Source of the DNA: Romanomermis culicivorax | Lineage: Eukaryota; Nematoda; Enoplea; Mermithida; Mermithidae | Assembly: GCA_963922205.1 (NCBI GenBank) | Contig: CAWUHX010000134.1 | Span: forward strand, 1-64,000 | Length of the DNA: 64,000 bases | Reading direction: 5' to 3' | Part shown: piece after piece, positions 46,101-57,600 of the stretch | Numbering within the stretch: the stretch's first letter is position 1 | Layout of the letters: every line of letters begins with the position of its first letter | The notes under the pieces: generated by a model | Seen by the model: only the letters and a program-made list of their open reading frames with translations | Told to the model about the DNA's origin: nothing | The model's database searches: none | Translations under genes and position numbers: made by a program

Positions 46101-47497
46101 CTTTTGGATTACATTCAGAACACTCAACAATGTCATGGAGCTTTCCTCCGAGTTGAATTTTTTCTTCAAACACTGATGTTATAAAAGCAGAGAAGTTGGA
46201 AACAGTTGAAATTTTTAGTTCGCTGTACCATTATGTTAATATTGAAAAGTGACCAAATTTCGTAATATTAACGGAATCTGATAGTACTGATTACCGTAGT
46301 TAAGTATTCTCAGAATGACTGTTCTTAAAATCTGTACAATCCATGCTCCGAATTTCGAAATGTGCTCCGAATTTTTAGAGAGTAGAGAAAGTAACAAGGA
46401 AGGCGAGGCGATTAAAAAAAAGCGAGAGAAAAATTTGCAACGAAAAATGAAACGAGTACAACTAAATTCGGGCAATAAAGTCAATGGACTTATTTCGAAA
46501 GACGCTCTGTCCAATGGCGCTCCTAATTCGAACGCAAAAGGGAAGAAAGTTGACGATGGATCTCAAAAGAAAGTAATCAAAAATAGCGAAGGGCAAATCG
46601 TCTATAGTAAATTTGATTTCGCCGTTACCGGATTACGAAAAGAAGATTTGAAAAATAAGGAAACGGAGAAGAGCGAAAATCGAGGCGCACTAAAACGTAA
46701 ACGCGAATTTGCGGGTAAAGATTACAAAAAGTTACTAGAAAAAGTAGAACAAAAAGAACAAAAGCTGGCCGATTTGAAAGAGAAAGACCCGGAAAAAGCG
46801 GCTCAAATAGAAAATAATCAAAAATGGGAAAAGGCGTTGGAAAAAGTAGAAGGTATTAAAGTTAAGGTAAGCGCAAATCAAAAATAGAGTGCATGTGCAA
46901 CGTCAGACAGCCCTAGTAGGACGGATGAGAGGAGTACTACCCCATTTGAGGTCCTAAAAATCCATCAGTGTGGGCATAATTTTGGAGAAAATGGCGTGTT
47001 TAGTGGACATTCAGTTACACTGCCCTCCCAAATTTTTAGATTTACCCCTAGTCTGACCTTAGGGACCTCTGTGCAACATAACGACCAAACCTTAAACTGG
47101 CAAAAGATTGAATATTGTCAGAATAATATTGTCTTCTTGCAAAATTGAATTAATTTCCAACGATTAATTTATTGGATTATTTTAAAAAATTCGCTATTGT
47201 GAATGGTAGTATTGTGCCTCAGTAAGTCCCATGCTGGCCTGACGAATCTGACTTCTTAACTTTGATTTTTTTTTCATTTTATAGGATGACAAGAAAATGC
47301 TGAAAATGAACATCAAGCGAAAAGAAAAACAGAAAAGCAAAACGAAGCACGAATGGACCAAACGAGACGACAACGTCAAAGCTAAAATGGCTAAACGTCA
47401 AGACAAAAGACGCGAAAATTTGAAAGCTCGATCAGATCAGAAAAAAGCTAGAAAGATCGAGAAAGCTAAAAAGAAAGGCAGGATAGCGATACCATAA
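43168..47497 (+). CDS. SURF6: Surfeit locus protein 6 (SURF6), complete coding region, 4 exons
   Basis: SURF6 is a basic nucleolar protein that binds nucleic acid and works in rRNA processing and large-subunit assembly (yeast Rrp14). Exons: 43168-43339, 44879-45214, 46379-46866 and 47285-47497. Phases fit and give 402 residues plus stop; the human protein has 361. Family marks are all in the second half: GQIVYSKFDFAV, then KDYKKLLEKVEQKEQKLADL, QKWEKALEKVEGIKVKDD, KRKEKQKSK and the tail KKARKIEKAKKKGRI. The first half is less conserved and acidic-to-basic, as is usual. Introns are 1539, 1164 and 418 bases; the first holds a transposon piece. It follows MIGA in the same direction with about 340 bases between stop and ATG. 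The join of exons 1 and 2 rests on phase and splice signals only. Confidence 0.92.
43780..44110 (-). mobile_element. Palindromic repeat related to the 2090-2510 copy, in SURF6 intron 1
   Basis: The right part is the reverse complement of 2115-2290 (GAATCTTCATTAAATATCA, CATGAAATGATACG). The left part has CATTTCGGTGTATTTTAGAA and GGGGCAAAC, with no clean repeated word. It is an old copy. Confidence 0.55.
45215..46378. other. SURF6 intron 2; nothing recognised
   Basis: AT-rich intron with no repeat or open frame that I can place. Confidence 0.5.
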
Positions 47498-47673
47498 ATG
47501 TTTTTTAATTGTTGCTCACGTTTGGCATTGTATAAAAGTGAATAATATAAGGTTGGCCTTACTAGGTCTGTTCCAAAATTTGCGTAAAAGTGGGAGCTTT
47601 CTTACTCGGGAGTCGTAGGCCCTTGTTTCAGAATTACCCCGTCAATATGCCCTCAAAGTATCTTCCTTGTTCT

Positions 47674-48433
47674 GCAAGGTAAGCCAAAAAAGGCGACCAG
47701 TACTGACTTTCATAGTTTACAAATGGGTGAAGCTTTTTTAATGCGATTTCCTTCCGTCGATACATAAAACATCTGGCATAAAAAGTGCAAAGTTTCAGCC
47801 AGATTGCTGCAATATTGATTAACTAGAATCAAAAATACTAAACGTCGGTTTTTTTGCAAATAAATTTTGAAAAATTTACCAAATCAACATGTTTTACAAC
47901 AGAAAAGTACAATAGATCCAATCGTGTGAACCATATAACAGCTGGAAACTACAAGAGAGCTATTTTAGTGCGTCTCACTTTCTGTTCCACCGATAATTTT
48001 AATCGTTTTTCGATCTGGTCAACGACAGAATTGATTTTGTGTTGAATTTGCTTTTTGTCCAATTTCAAAAAAAAGCTCTTGATTTTGGCGAAATTTTGCC
48101 CCATATCGAAACAAGAAGTTGATGACTTTAACTTACGTGTAACTCATAAATCTGGGTGGCTTTCAAAGTAGTATTGTGTGTAAAATGCTTTACAAATTTT
48201 TTTCCACAAAAGGACAACTTTCCCTTTGATTTCACAATTTCAACTTTTGGAAAGATGACTACTTTTACTAAATTTCTGTTTGTTCAATAACCATAAATCC
48301 TAGAAGTATAAAATTTGGTCTTTATAACAAAGATAAACTGGGCATTTTAACGCAGCAATCCGCATTGAAAGAGCTTAATCCGTCCAAAAGTTATGGAAAT
48401 CAGCACCAGTTGCCTTTTTTTGGCTCACCCAGT
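47674..48433. mobile_element. Degraded inverted-repeat DNA element, about 760 bases
   Basis: GGTAAGCCAAAAAAGGCGAC plus CAGTACTGA at the left mirrors TCAGCACCAGTTGCC plus TTTTTTGGCTCACC at the right. The outer right edge reads TACTGGGTGAGCC on the other strand, as in Tc1/mariner ends. There is no transposase frame, and target sites are unclear. It sits just downstream of SURF6. Confidence 0.6.
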
Positions 48434-48563
48434 ATTTACTTATGAACCTGATGATGTCAGTACTTAACGTACACTTGATTGATAATGGAATAATTCAGCA
48501 AAACGAACCGCCTGAAATTTACATGTATTCAAATAGATTACAGGATTAAGCTGGTCTAATGCC

Positions 48564-49982
48564 TGTCACGTGCTGACCAATTTCGTCGAACGTCACGTGA
48601 TTCAAATCACAATTTTTTGTTATGTTTTTCGTTACGTTTTTGCATCAATTTTACATTCCGTTTTTATAATTTTTACATGCAATTTATGTGTGTACTTTTT
48701 CATGTTTCATTTCTGTTTCGTCTACGCACATTTTATTTCCATTTCGATTTATTATTTTGTTATACACGTAGACTACGGTATGTGCCTGCTAGTCAAGAAT
48801 TTCCGTTAGAGATAAGCTCTCCGAGCTCATCGCTGTAATTGGAGCACAATGTGCACCTCTTATCAGTAAAAACTAGCGACATTTCACAACGTGAAACGAC
48901 TAGTTTGAAATTCTCACTAGTTGATGTTCCTATGTTAAGCATGGAGAGTGAAAACTCGCCCCAATGCTTAACGTTGTGAACTGGAAAATGTCTATGTGAC
49001 CATAGGCATCTTCTGCAACGATTTCCACTGCAGAAGTTAGCTTGGGGGAGTGTTAACTCCGCCCAAGGCATACTGTAGTTTATGGAGCCCTTTAAAAGGG
49101 CTTGTTTTGTCATTTTTGAGTCTTGTTTCGACTCATTTCTGGGCCTAACTGTTGTTGCGTTTTGGCCTTGTGTTTTGCGTCTGCCGCTAGTCAATTATTT
49201 TGTTTTTGTATTGTCAACTGCATTCGCCGCTCGTCGAATAAATTTGCATACTCTCGTCCCCGGTCTTTTTACGTGGCCTGCTACAGTAATCCAACAGTTG
49301 GAGTTCACCACCCGTCGCCGTTGAAATCCCTTGCCGTCCCCGAGGAAATGCTTGATATCGCCGCCTGCCGAACTGCAGCCGCATTACCACTTACGCCGAA
49401 TCACTCCAGATTCCCGTACCCACTCACCGCCGTCCGTAGGACCCCGCTTTGACCCCAGAACCTGTCGTTCAGCACCGAGTAGGTTGAGAAGATGATTTAG
49501 TAAGTCTTCTCAGGGGATATTATTGTTGAGGGTATATTTGTGGGAGTCTCCCCTAAGCTAGTTTCCCTTGGAAGTACCCTCAGTTGAGAAAGCCCTCAGA
49601 CCCTTAAGGTCGGGGCCAATAAGGGGATTTAGGTTAACAATCAGGTCCCCTACAGTACGCCATTCAGCGAATGGCACCGTCCCACATTCCCAGTGAGTGA
49701 GGACTAGGGATTGGCACCCCTGACCCGGCCGTGTTGTCCATTATTCTACAGCATAACCAAAGGACAAGGCCGAGGTACACCATAGGTTTACCTGTGGTAG
49801 TACCAGCTGGGTTAGGTTCCCGAACTGAAACCATTAACGGAGCCACCCCAGGGAGTCACAGCATGTCACCTACAGTGTCATGGCCGTATTACCTATGGGA
49901 TACGGTATGGGTTTTTCCATCAATGTGACTGATCACCAATCCACTTAATGTGACATGGCTCCCAATTTCAGTTAATGTGACA
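48564..49982 (+). mobile_element. Solo LTR, copy 2 of the hairpin-rich family (1419 bases)
   Basis: It starts TGTCACGTG and ends TTAATGTGACA. TGCC flanks both sides (48560-48563 and 49983-49986). Blocks shared with copy 1 include AACGTCACGTGATTCAAATC, GTCTATGTGACCATAGGCAT, CTTCTGCA..TGCAGAAG, CTTTAAAAGGGCTTG, CGAATAAATTTGCATA and TAAGTCTTCTCA. No internal region is next to it. The two copies differ widely in loops and spacers, so they are old or belong to two subfamilies. Confidence 0.82.
48841..49105 (+). other. Run of hairpins in LTR copy 2
   Basis: The stems appear in the same order as in copy 1: GG.GCAC/GTGC.CC, TTTCAC/GTGAAA, ACTAGT/ACTAGT, GTTAAGCAT/ATGCTTAAC, CTATG/CATAG, CTTCTGCA/TGCAGAAG, CTTGGG/CCCAAG with inner GGAGT/ACTCC, and AGCCCTTT/AAAGGGCT around the TATA-like core. 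Confidence 0.7.
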
Positions 49983-50564
49983 TGCCTAACACCCTATTCA
50001 GAAGTGAAAAATCCTGGGATTTTTGTCGACTACTCTAAGGAATGAGTGGGCAATTTGCAGAAAGCTCAATTCAGAAGTGAAAAAATCCTAGGAGTTTTGT
50101 GCGTATCCCCGAACATGGGATATGAGTGTTCAGAGAAAGAAGGATAGGCAGAGGATAAGGGAACAAAAAAAAAATAGAATGAAACAAATAGAAAATGAAA
50201 TTACTACAAACACAAAAATAAATAAAAATTTAAATAATGTATGACAAAAAGCAGAACAAAAGCGAACAGGTTTCGAAAAATACAAAAATCTGTAAGGTGA
50301 GATACATGCTTTTGAGACGTGTTCACAAATTACTAAAATAAAAAATAGATTTTTTATGAGAACATTATTTCCAAGTGTCGTGAGGAGGATCTGCCCAGGA
50401 TTCACAGCCACTACGTCCCCGAAATATTGTAACTCGGGCCGACTGGATGAGAAGATCTGGTCATGGATATAATTGCAGACGTCAATACAGTAACGCAGTG
50501 CACTGAAAATTTACCAACGACGAAAAATAATATATACAATGATAACAAATATTTTGAGAGATGG
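49983..50564. other. No gene seen; one short duplication
   Basis: ATTCAGAAGTGAAAAATCCT and its sequel occur twice, near 49997 and 50070. The rest is A-rich with no gene. Confidence 0.5.
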
Positions 50565-50979
50565 TTTCCTTCCTTCCTTCCTTCCTTCCTTCCTTCCTTC
50601 CTTCCTTCTTTCCTTCCTTCCTTCCTTCCTTCCTTCTTTCCTTCCTTCCTTCCTTCCTTCCTTCCTTCCTTCCTTCCTTCCTTCCTTCCTTCCTTCCTTC
50701 CTTCCTTCCTTCCTTCCTTCCTTCCTTCCTTCCTTCCTTCCTTCCTTCCTTCCTTCCTTCCTTCCTTCCTTCCTTCCTTCCTTCCTTCCTTCCTTCCTTC
50801 CTTCCTTCCTTCCTTCCTTCCTTCCTTCCTTCCTTCCTTCCTTCCTTCCTTCCTTTCTTCCTTCCTTCCTTCCTTCCTTCCTTCCTTTTTTCCTTCCTTC
50901 CTTCCTTCCTTCCTTCCTTCCTTTCTTCCTTCCTTCCTTCCTTCCTTCCTTCCTTCCTTCCTTCTTTCCTTCCTTCCTT
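50565..50979. repeat. TTCC tetranucleotide microsatellite, about 100 units
   Basis: TTCC repeats for about 415 bases with only a handful of single-base interruptions (TTTC, TTTT). It produces long artificial open frames on both strands (SFLP- and KEGR-type), which are not genes. At this length the true copy number may be collapsed or extended by assembly. Confidence 0.97.
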
Positions 50980-51692
50980 TTTCGGATCTTTGTGGAAAAA
51001 CCTTGCCCGACCGTCAAACTTTTTGCAAAAAAGAATGAGCATTATTTGTTGGATCCCATGATACGTTGAGGTGGCCATTATTTTTACAAGCAGAACATGT
51101 GAAATTTTAACAACTTTGCTAGCACTATGATCGCATAAAATATATTTGACAAATGTGCTCAACCCTTGAGTCTCTTTTTTACCAAATGAGCATCGATAAG
51201 AAAGAAAGATGCATTACGAATTTACGTAAGCGGCCGCCTTTTTTGCTCAGATTGACGGCAGCAGTCAGGACTAAAACTTGAAGAAATAAAATTTTATGGT
51301 CGTCACCTGCCCGAGGATTTTCTTGAACCTCTCTGTGTTTCGAGGCTCATCTGAGAATGCTTTCATCCACACATGAATTTTTATTTCCTTCACATGAATT
51401 TTCATAATTATTCTAAGGAACATCATCTTTAAAGGTATATCGACGATGAAAAGCCTACTATTATAATGCGTGACAATCGCGAAGAATAGAATTATATATA
51501 GACAAAGCGAATAGAAGAAAGGAGAACAAAAAATATTACAATGATCATACAAAAAGTTAGAATCGATGAACATTCATGTGAACCAAGTGTGCTCATCTAC
51601 TAAATTAAAGGAAAGAGCAATAATGATTCCTTTAGCTTCGACGGTACCCTATATTCCTGCGATGTTCCAATCGCACAACCTTCCCACTCCTC
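50980..51692 (-). other. 3' flank of NCS-1, with a candidate polyadenylation signal
   Basis: TTTATT at 51380-51385 reads AATAAA on the minus strand, about 310 bases after the NCS-1 stop, and is a plausible polyadenylation signal. No other gene is seen here. Confidence 0.45.
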
Positions 51693-54600
51693 CTAGGTAA
51701 GGCCTTCGTAAAGCGATAACGCGTGCACTATTGAAGGATCCGATTTTGCACCTTCCTTGAACTCTTCGAGAGTGAGCTGAGCATCGGCATTCTGGTTGAA
51801 TGAAAATAAATTTATAGTGAGACACAGTAAATTAAGAATATTGGTGGGCAAATCGGGAGTCTATACCCAGTAAAGCCCGGTTCATACTTCTGCTCGTTGC
51901 TCAGCGAGCTTGCTTGACGAGCATGCTCGGGGTAGTACTAAATTTTTCTACTCCTCCGAGCAATCTCGGCGAGCAACACATGTTATAAGTATAGGCGGGT
52001 CTCAGACTGGGCTAATTTATCAAAAATTGAACAATGCACGCACGACCAATGCGAGATTTTGCGCGCTCCGACCGATCGGTAGTGGGGATGTGGCCAGAGA
52101 ATATAGGGGCGGGTCAGGCTGCGAAAATAATAAGTTGGGTCACGGGTCGCGTCGGGTCAGAGACCTCTAGCAAACCAGGGGAAACGTCAAAAAAATATGT
52201 TCATATCATAAAGTGTAACACAAGCATATACTCGTCATGTTACATGTTTGTTTATTATTTATAGTGAATAAACATTGAAAGTGAAAAATGACTGATCTTA
52301 TTACTTTTAAATACTGTTTGATGTTTTGAAAAACGAGAAATGAAACGAGACGGGGAAATGAGAAATAAACAGAATCTTTCTGTTATTCAAGACAAAAGGT
52401 GAAAATCAATCCGATCTACGATTTTGGAAATAGATAAAAAAATCTGAAATGATAGTCAAAGAAGGCTCTTGTCTGCCGAAATAATGTTTGTTAAGAATTT
52501 CATTTTTTGCTTAATCTCAAAAAATAGTTTTTGAAAATTTTCTCTCAAGTACGAGACTTATTTTTGTCTCTTTTTTATTAAATGCTTATAAATTAAAGAA
52601 TGACCAACATCGGTGTTCACACGAACGTTTCACTATATAAATTTTTGAACACAATAGAAATTATAGAACACTCAATTTGGAACAGTATTTCATCTCGAAA
52701 AGTTTTGCTTTTAACATGATATTGTCGAATAATTCTTCGTGAATTATGGAAATTGAATGATTTTTAAGCATACTTTTTCAGAAGATGAGGGCTGAAAATT
52801 ATTCATCAACCGTTTTATCATAATGCATTAAAGGAAAAAAAGCACATTGTCATCACATCATTCAATGTGTTTCTTACCGCAAATAACCAAAAGTAACCCA
52901 AGATTTACACTTGCCCACTAAGTAATCACATGCAGGGCTGATTAACGCAAAAATTGCCGTAGAAAACAGGATATCATCGATCATTGCTCGCCCAAAAAAA
53001 TACCATCGGCCGATATTTAAAAAAGTCAATTATCAGCCGATACCAACACATCGATCATTCCTTGCCTTCATTGGGAAACTACTGAGAAAATTTTATTTTT
53101 GAAATATATGTAATAATGACTAAATCAATCTCATGTAGAGTAAAATTTTATTTGTTTTTCTTCAAGCAATAACAATGATCAACTGAATTTTTTGACCCGT
53201 GACCTTCAAGGCACAGAGGTATCCTGGATAACGGGTAAGACGAAGAGTCTTTTTTCCTCTTTCGGGTTGGGTCAGAAAATATCCGGTAGGATCAAGTAGC
53301 ATACCTGGTCAAGAGGTCCGATACATCCCTAATCGCTTGATTTATTTCAAGAATTTCATTTTTTTGTTGCCATGTCTATTCGAAAAAATTATCGGATGAT
53401 GAAAAATTTGAACTTATTTAACTTATCCCTGAAAAATAGTTCCTGTTTAACGTTTAATCCCCTGATTACAAGGACGTTAGGCAAAAACGCTGTTGGGCAC
53501 CCTGTTGATGGCAAATCACATGGGGAAATCGCCATGCAAATCGAAGAAATGGACGACCAGTGGCGCAGACATTTGCATAGAAGTGGAGCGCCAAAGAAAG
53601 ACCAAAAAGATATAGTGAAATCATTCTTTCACTTTATTACGTTTCCCAAGGCTTGCAGTCAGCAAGCCTGGATTCTGAGGGGATTCCTTGTCTGAGGGGA
53701 TTCCTTGTCTCATCTAGGAGACTGCGGAGCTCTCTGGTGAGGCCCCGCATTTAGAGTAAAGTTTATCTTTGTTGTTGTAGGTCTGGGGAACCGGACTGTT
53801 GCACTATCACCGAGGCTTAGCCAAGGGATCAGTTCTAACAGGTCAGTTCAGACCAGAAGCCTATATCTTTTCTTATGCCTCTTAAGAAAAGACCTGCACA
53901 ACACTTCAAAGAAATTCAGGAAGAACTAAGTATTCAAGGTACTGATTTTATGGTTCATACATGGAAAGAACTAAGTATGTATTTCAGGGTTAAAATTTGC
54001 TTGCGAAGTACGAACGAACTCCAAGCATGCTCAGCTGCTCGCCGAGCGTCTCCGAGCATGCTTGGCGAGCGTGCTCGTAGCTGTGCTCGGAGATGTTTGC
54101 TCGCCGAGCATGCTCGGTATAAATTTGCTCGCCGAGCAGAAGTATGAACCGGGCTTAACCGATTGAAAAATCAAGTTCCGTCTCCAGTATCGAAAATTAC
54201 ACAAAAATCTAATTAATATCTTATGATCTTACGATCCAAGATTTAGACTCATGACCAGAAAGTATGCCTTGAGTACGTATCTGCAGCTCACCTGTCGTTA
54301 GTTCTAAGAAGTGGTCATTTTTGTAACTATATTTCGTTTTAACGTGGGGAAGTATTTACGGTTTCCAATACACGGAATCCTAGACATTTTGCAGTATAGA
54401 GATGTGGTCATAAGACTGACTGAGTTAATGAACTCCGTCCATTGACAATCGCACTTTCCCAACTGGGCGGCTTTTGGTGTGTAGCACATCAACATGAGTC
54501 TCAATCAATGATTCTATTTCGAGTACGATATCAATGTTGTAGAAGATTCAATGAGCGGCTGCTATGATCCATTTATTTTAAAATTACACTCGGAACATGG

Positions 54601-57600
54601 AAATATGCCTCTGCAGATCAAAAAACTGCAGTGCACGAGCACATCTTTTTTTTGTGTTTTGTGCCTACGGTGCTACAGTCAATCTGCGAACTGAGCTAAT
54701 GGTAAAATACCACAGTATGAACACTTCACCTTATCCATCATTCGGAAAATTTTGTCGACTCGTTTTTCGGGAGTGTTTTCTTCTTCAGGCAACTGGACAG
54801 AGGTGGAAACCATTTTGTAAATTGATCGCACAATGCTCAACATTTCTTCCCTAGTTATAAAACCATCGTTGTCCAAATCATATAGCCTGAAAGCCCCTGA
54901 AAAGCGAAAAAGATGATCAAAAGAATATGTGTCATGAAATTCAGAACTGATGGATTTGATATACGAAATTTCACAGAATTGGTACGAAAATTGCTGCGAT
55001 CTCCTATACCACTATAACAGAAGAGACATCGGATTGAAGTTCAATAGTGTTGAAGCACACACAAAATTGTATAGCTATAATTTGAAACAATCGACTTTTT
55101 TAATTTTTTTTCGTTGAGAAAATCAACAGAAAAATATCAAACTTGGCACAAAAACGAAACAACATTGAGATTTGAGATATTTGAACCTTCAGAGGTGAGA
55201 ATTTTGAACTTCCATAGACACCACAACAGGAGAGACTACGCTATATATCGGAAACCAATCGGATTTTGCTGAACCTGGATGACCTATTTTTTCGAATCTG
55301 GATCACAATAACAGCGTTTTACTGTAAGTAAGCGCATAACAAAAATATAAAAAAATTCTTTTAACAAAAAAAGCGTTGAAAGTCAAATTTCAGCTTCATT
55401 ATTGAGATATCAAACTTTTGAGTTAGCTCCGTTTATATACGAATAACAGTAGAGATGAATTTCAATTATCTTACATGTCAAATACGGATGTGCTTACACT
55501 GAAGTTTTTCGTCTAAATTTCCCCTGGATGTAATTGATAACGCTTTTATGAATTCATGGAATTCTATAGAACCGTCCTGAAACAACAACAACAACATAAC
55601 AACATATACAACATAATGAAACAACAACAACCTAAACGTTAAGTTGATTTAAAATGTCAATAAGAACCCAATTTCACGAAAGAATTTTTCCGATGAATTT
55701 TTTGATACAGAAATGTATGAGAAAATGACTGTTACCTTATTTTCGTCGAAAACCTTGAAAACGAATGATGCGAAATCACTTGGATCTCCTTGAGGAAAAA
55801 ACTGCTTGTAGATCTTCTGGAAACCCTGACAAAAAATGAAATACGGAATACAGTAGGTAATATTGCAACATTAATTGATGCAGCAGAAGTAATACTATAG
55901 TCTATTCTTTACAAATAAGGTGCGACGCACAGAAAGATGTTAATGCAAATAACGAACAATCTGCGCATACCGGCACATTTCTTCTCTACATAGTTAACTG
56001 TATTAGACAGACGAACAAAGTGAAAAAAAAGATTTCGGCCTTCGATGCGGGTTTATTGTCTGCTCACCAATTTCTATGGATTCTCTTGCTTTCCGATGCT
56101 CATTTGAAAATGAGAAGACTATAGCTGTCGTAGTACAAAGTTAGTCTTAGGGGTACTAGTGCTGGTAGGAGTTGTGGTAGTGATAACAGTAATAGGGTAA
56201 TGCATTAGTAATGAATACTCATGAATAGTATTTTACTATAATAGTGTATGAATAATAAGGGCATGTATTAGGAATACATTAAAGTATAGCATAAGGCATT
56301 ATATTACGTGGCATGGGATTAGGATACTGTAACTAACCCTGATATTCTAAAAATAATACCCTTTTATCAGAAAAAGTGTTATATTTCTTCAATCCTAATA
56401 TCGACTCTATTCTCATGTTTGCTGTAAAAAACAGGATAATAATCAGCGAATAGGACGCTCTAATACAAATTAATTCATTTAATTAACGTCTATATAAAAC
56501 GTAACTAACCGCTTCGGTCAGCATTCCGTTTGGACAATCCCTGGCGAATCCTTTATACCTGAAGATAAGCGCATTGTTTATTAAGACATAAGAACAACAA
56601 ACAGAAACGTCTATTGTGGATAAGCAAGCAGTATACAGAACGCAAAAATAAAAGAATCAAAATAGACGTAATGCATCCGGAAGAATTGAGATGCTCACTA
56701 CAATGAAAATAAAGTCAGAAAAATGTGCACAAAATGTAGAAAAAATAAATCGAGAAAACAGGACAAAAACGAATAAAAAAAGAGTGGCTTGGAACAAAAA
56801 CTACAAAAGAAGAAATTTTTGAATACACATAATGAACTAGAAAAGGGAAAACTAGCAAATATTGTTCATGAACCAATATATCAATGTCTGATCTTTAGAG
56901 ACATCTATTGAGTTTTGCTCTAATCTCTACTATTTTAAAAGATTTGTCTTACGTTCTCCACAAAATTTATGACATGGACAAACATTATTTATTGGATTAT
57001 CCAGTTTCCAGAGATAAAAAATGAGATCATTGAAGTAGTGAAAAAGTAGAATGCATTTCACAGAAAACAAGCTCGAACTAAATCAAAGTTGAACTTACTC
57101 AACAACGAAAATGACAATACTAAATGAAACAATGCCATCGGACAATAGTGCGACTATGGTAATTATTGGGTTTCAATAAGTTTACTGACCATAGAAAAAC
57201 ATTTTCCTTCCAAGAGCAGAAAAAGGATACGAATGGCTCGCAAAGTTCTATCTGTTCATCTACATTATAAATCTTCTCCTCACCAATATTTCAGTCACGT
57301 TCACAAAACTGTTTTGGAAAACCCCGCTTCGCTGCTCCGTTTTGAAAGAGTTCAGCATCGACAAACACACGAGTAATCAAATTTTTTCTAGCTGGTTTTC
57401 CGTCAGATGTAAAAATTTTCAGTTCACTTTAGCTGTACGTATGTTTTCAAATGGCCTAGAAAGGTCCAGTTGCTGAATCGTCACAGTGGCTGAAATGCGA
57501 ATAGAAGTTTCTTTGCACTTGTCGCACACTATGATTTAATTTGACATACAAAAATTGTAAAGTTTGCACCGATAATTCATCATCGTCATCGTTATTTAAG

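Noticed and set aside
50463-51162. Long open frames on both strands
   Set aside because: They are made by the TTCC microsatellite, whose unit gives no stop in any frame.
53372-53695. Transposase of the Harbinger-like element
   Set aside because: About 107 codons without DDE or Myb-like motifs.
57233-57378. 47-codon plus-strand frame in an NCS-1 intron
   Set aside because: It matches no family I know and has no splice signals or homologous context.
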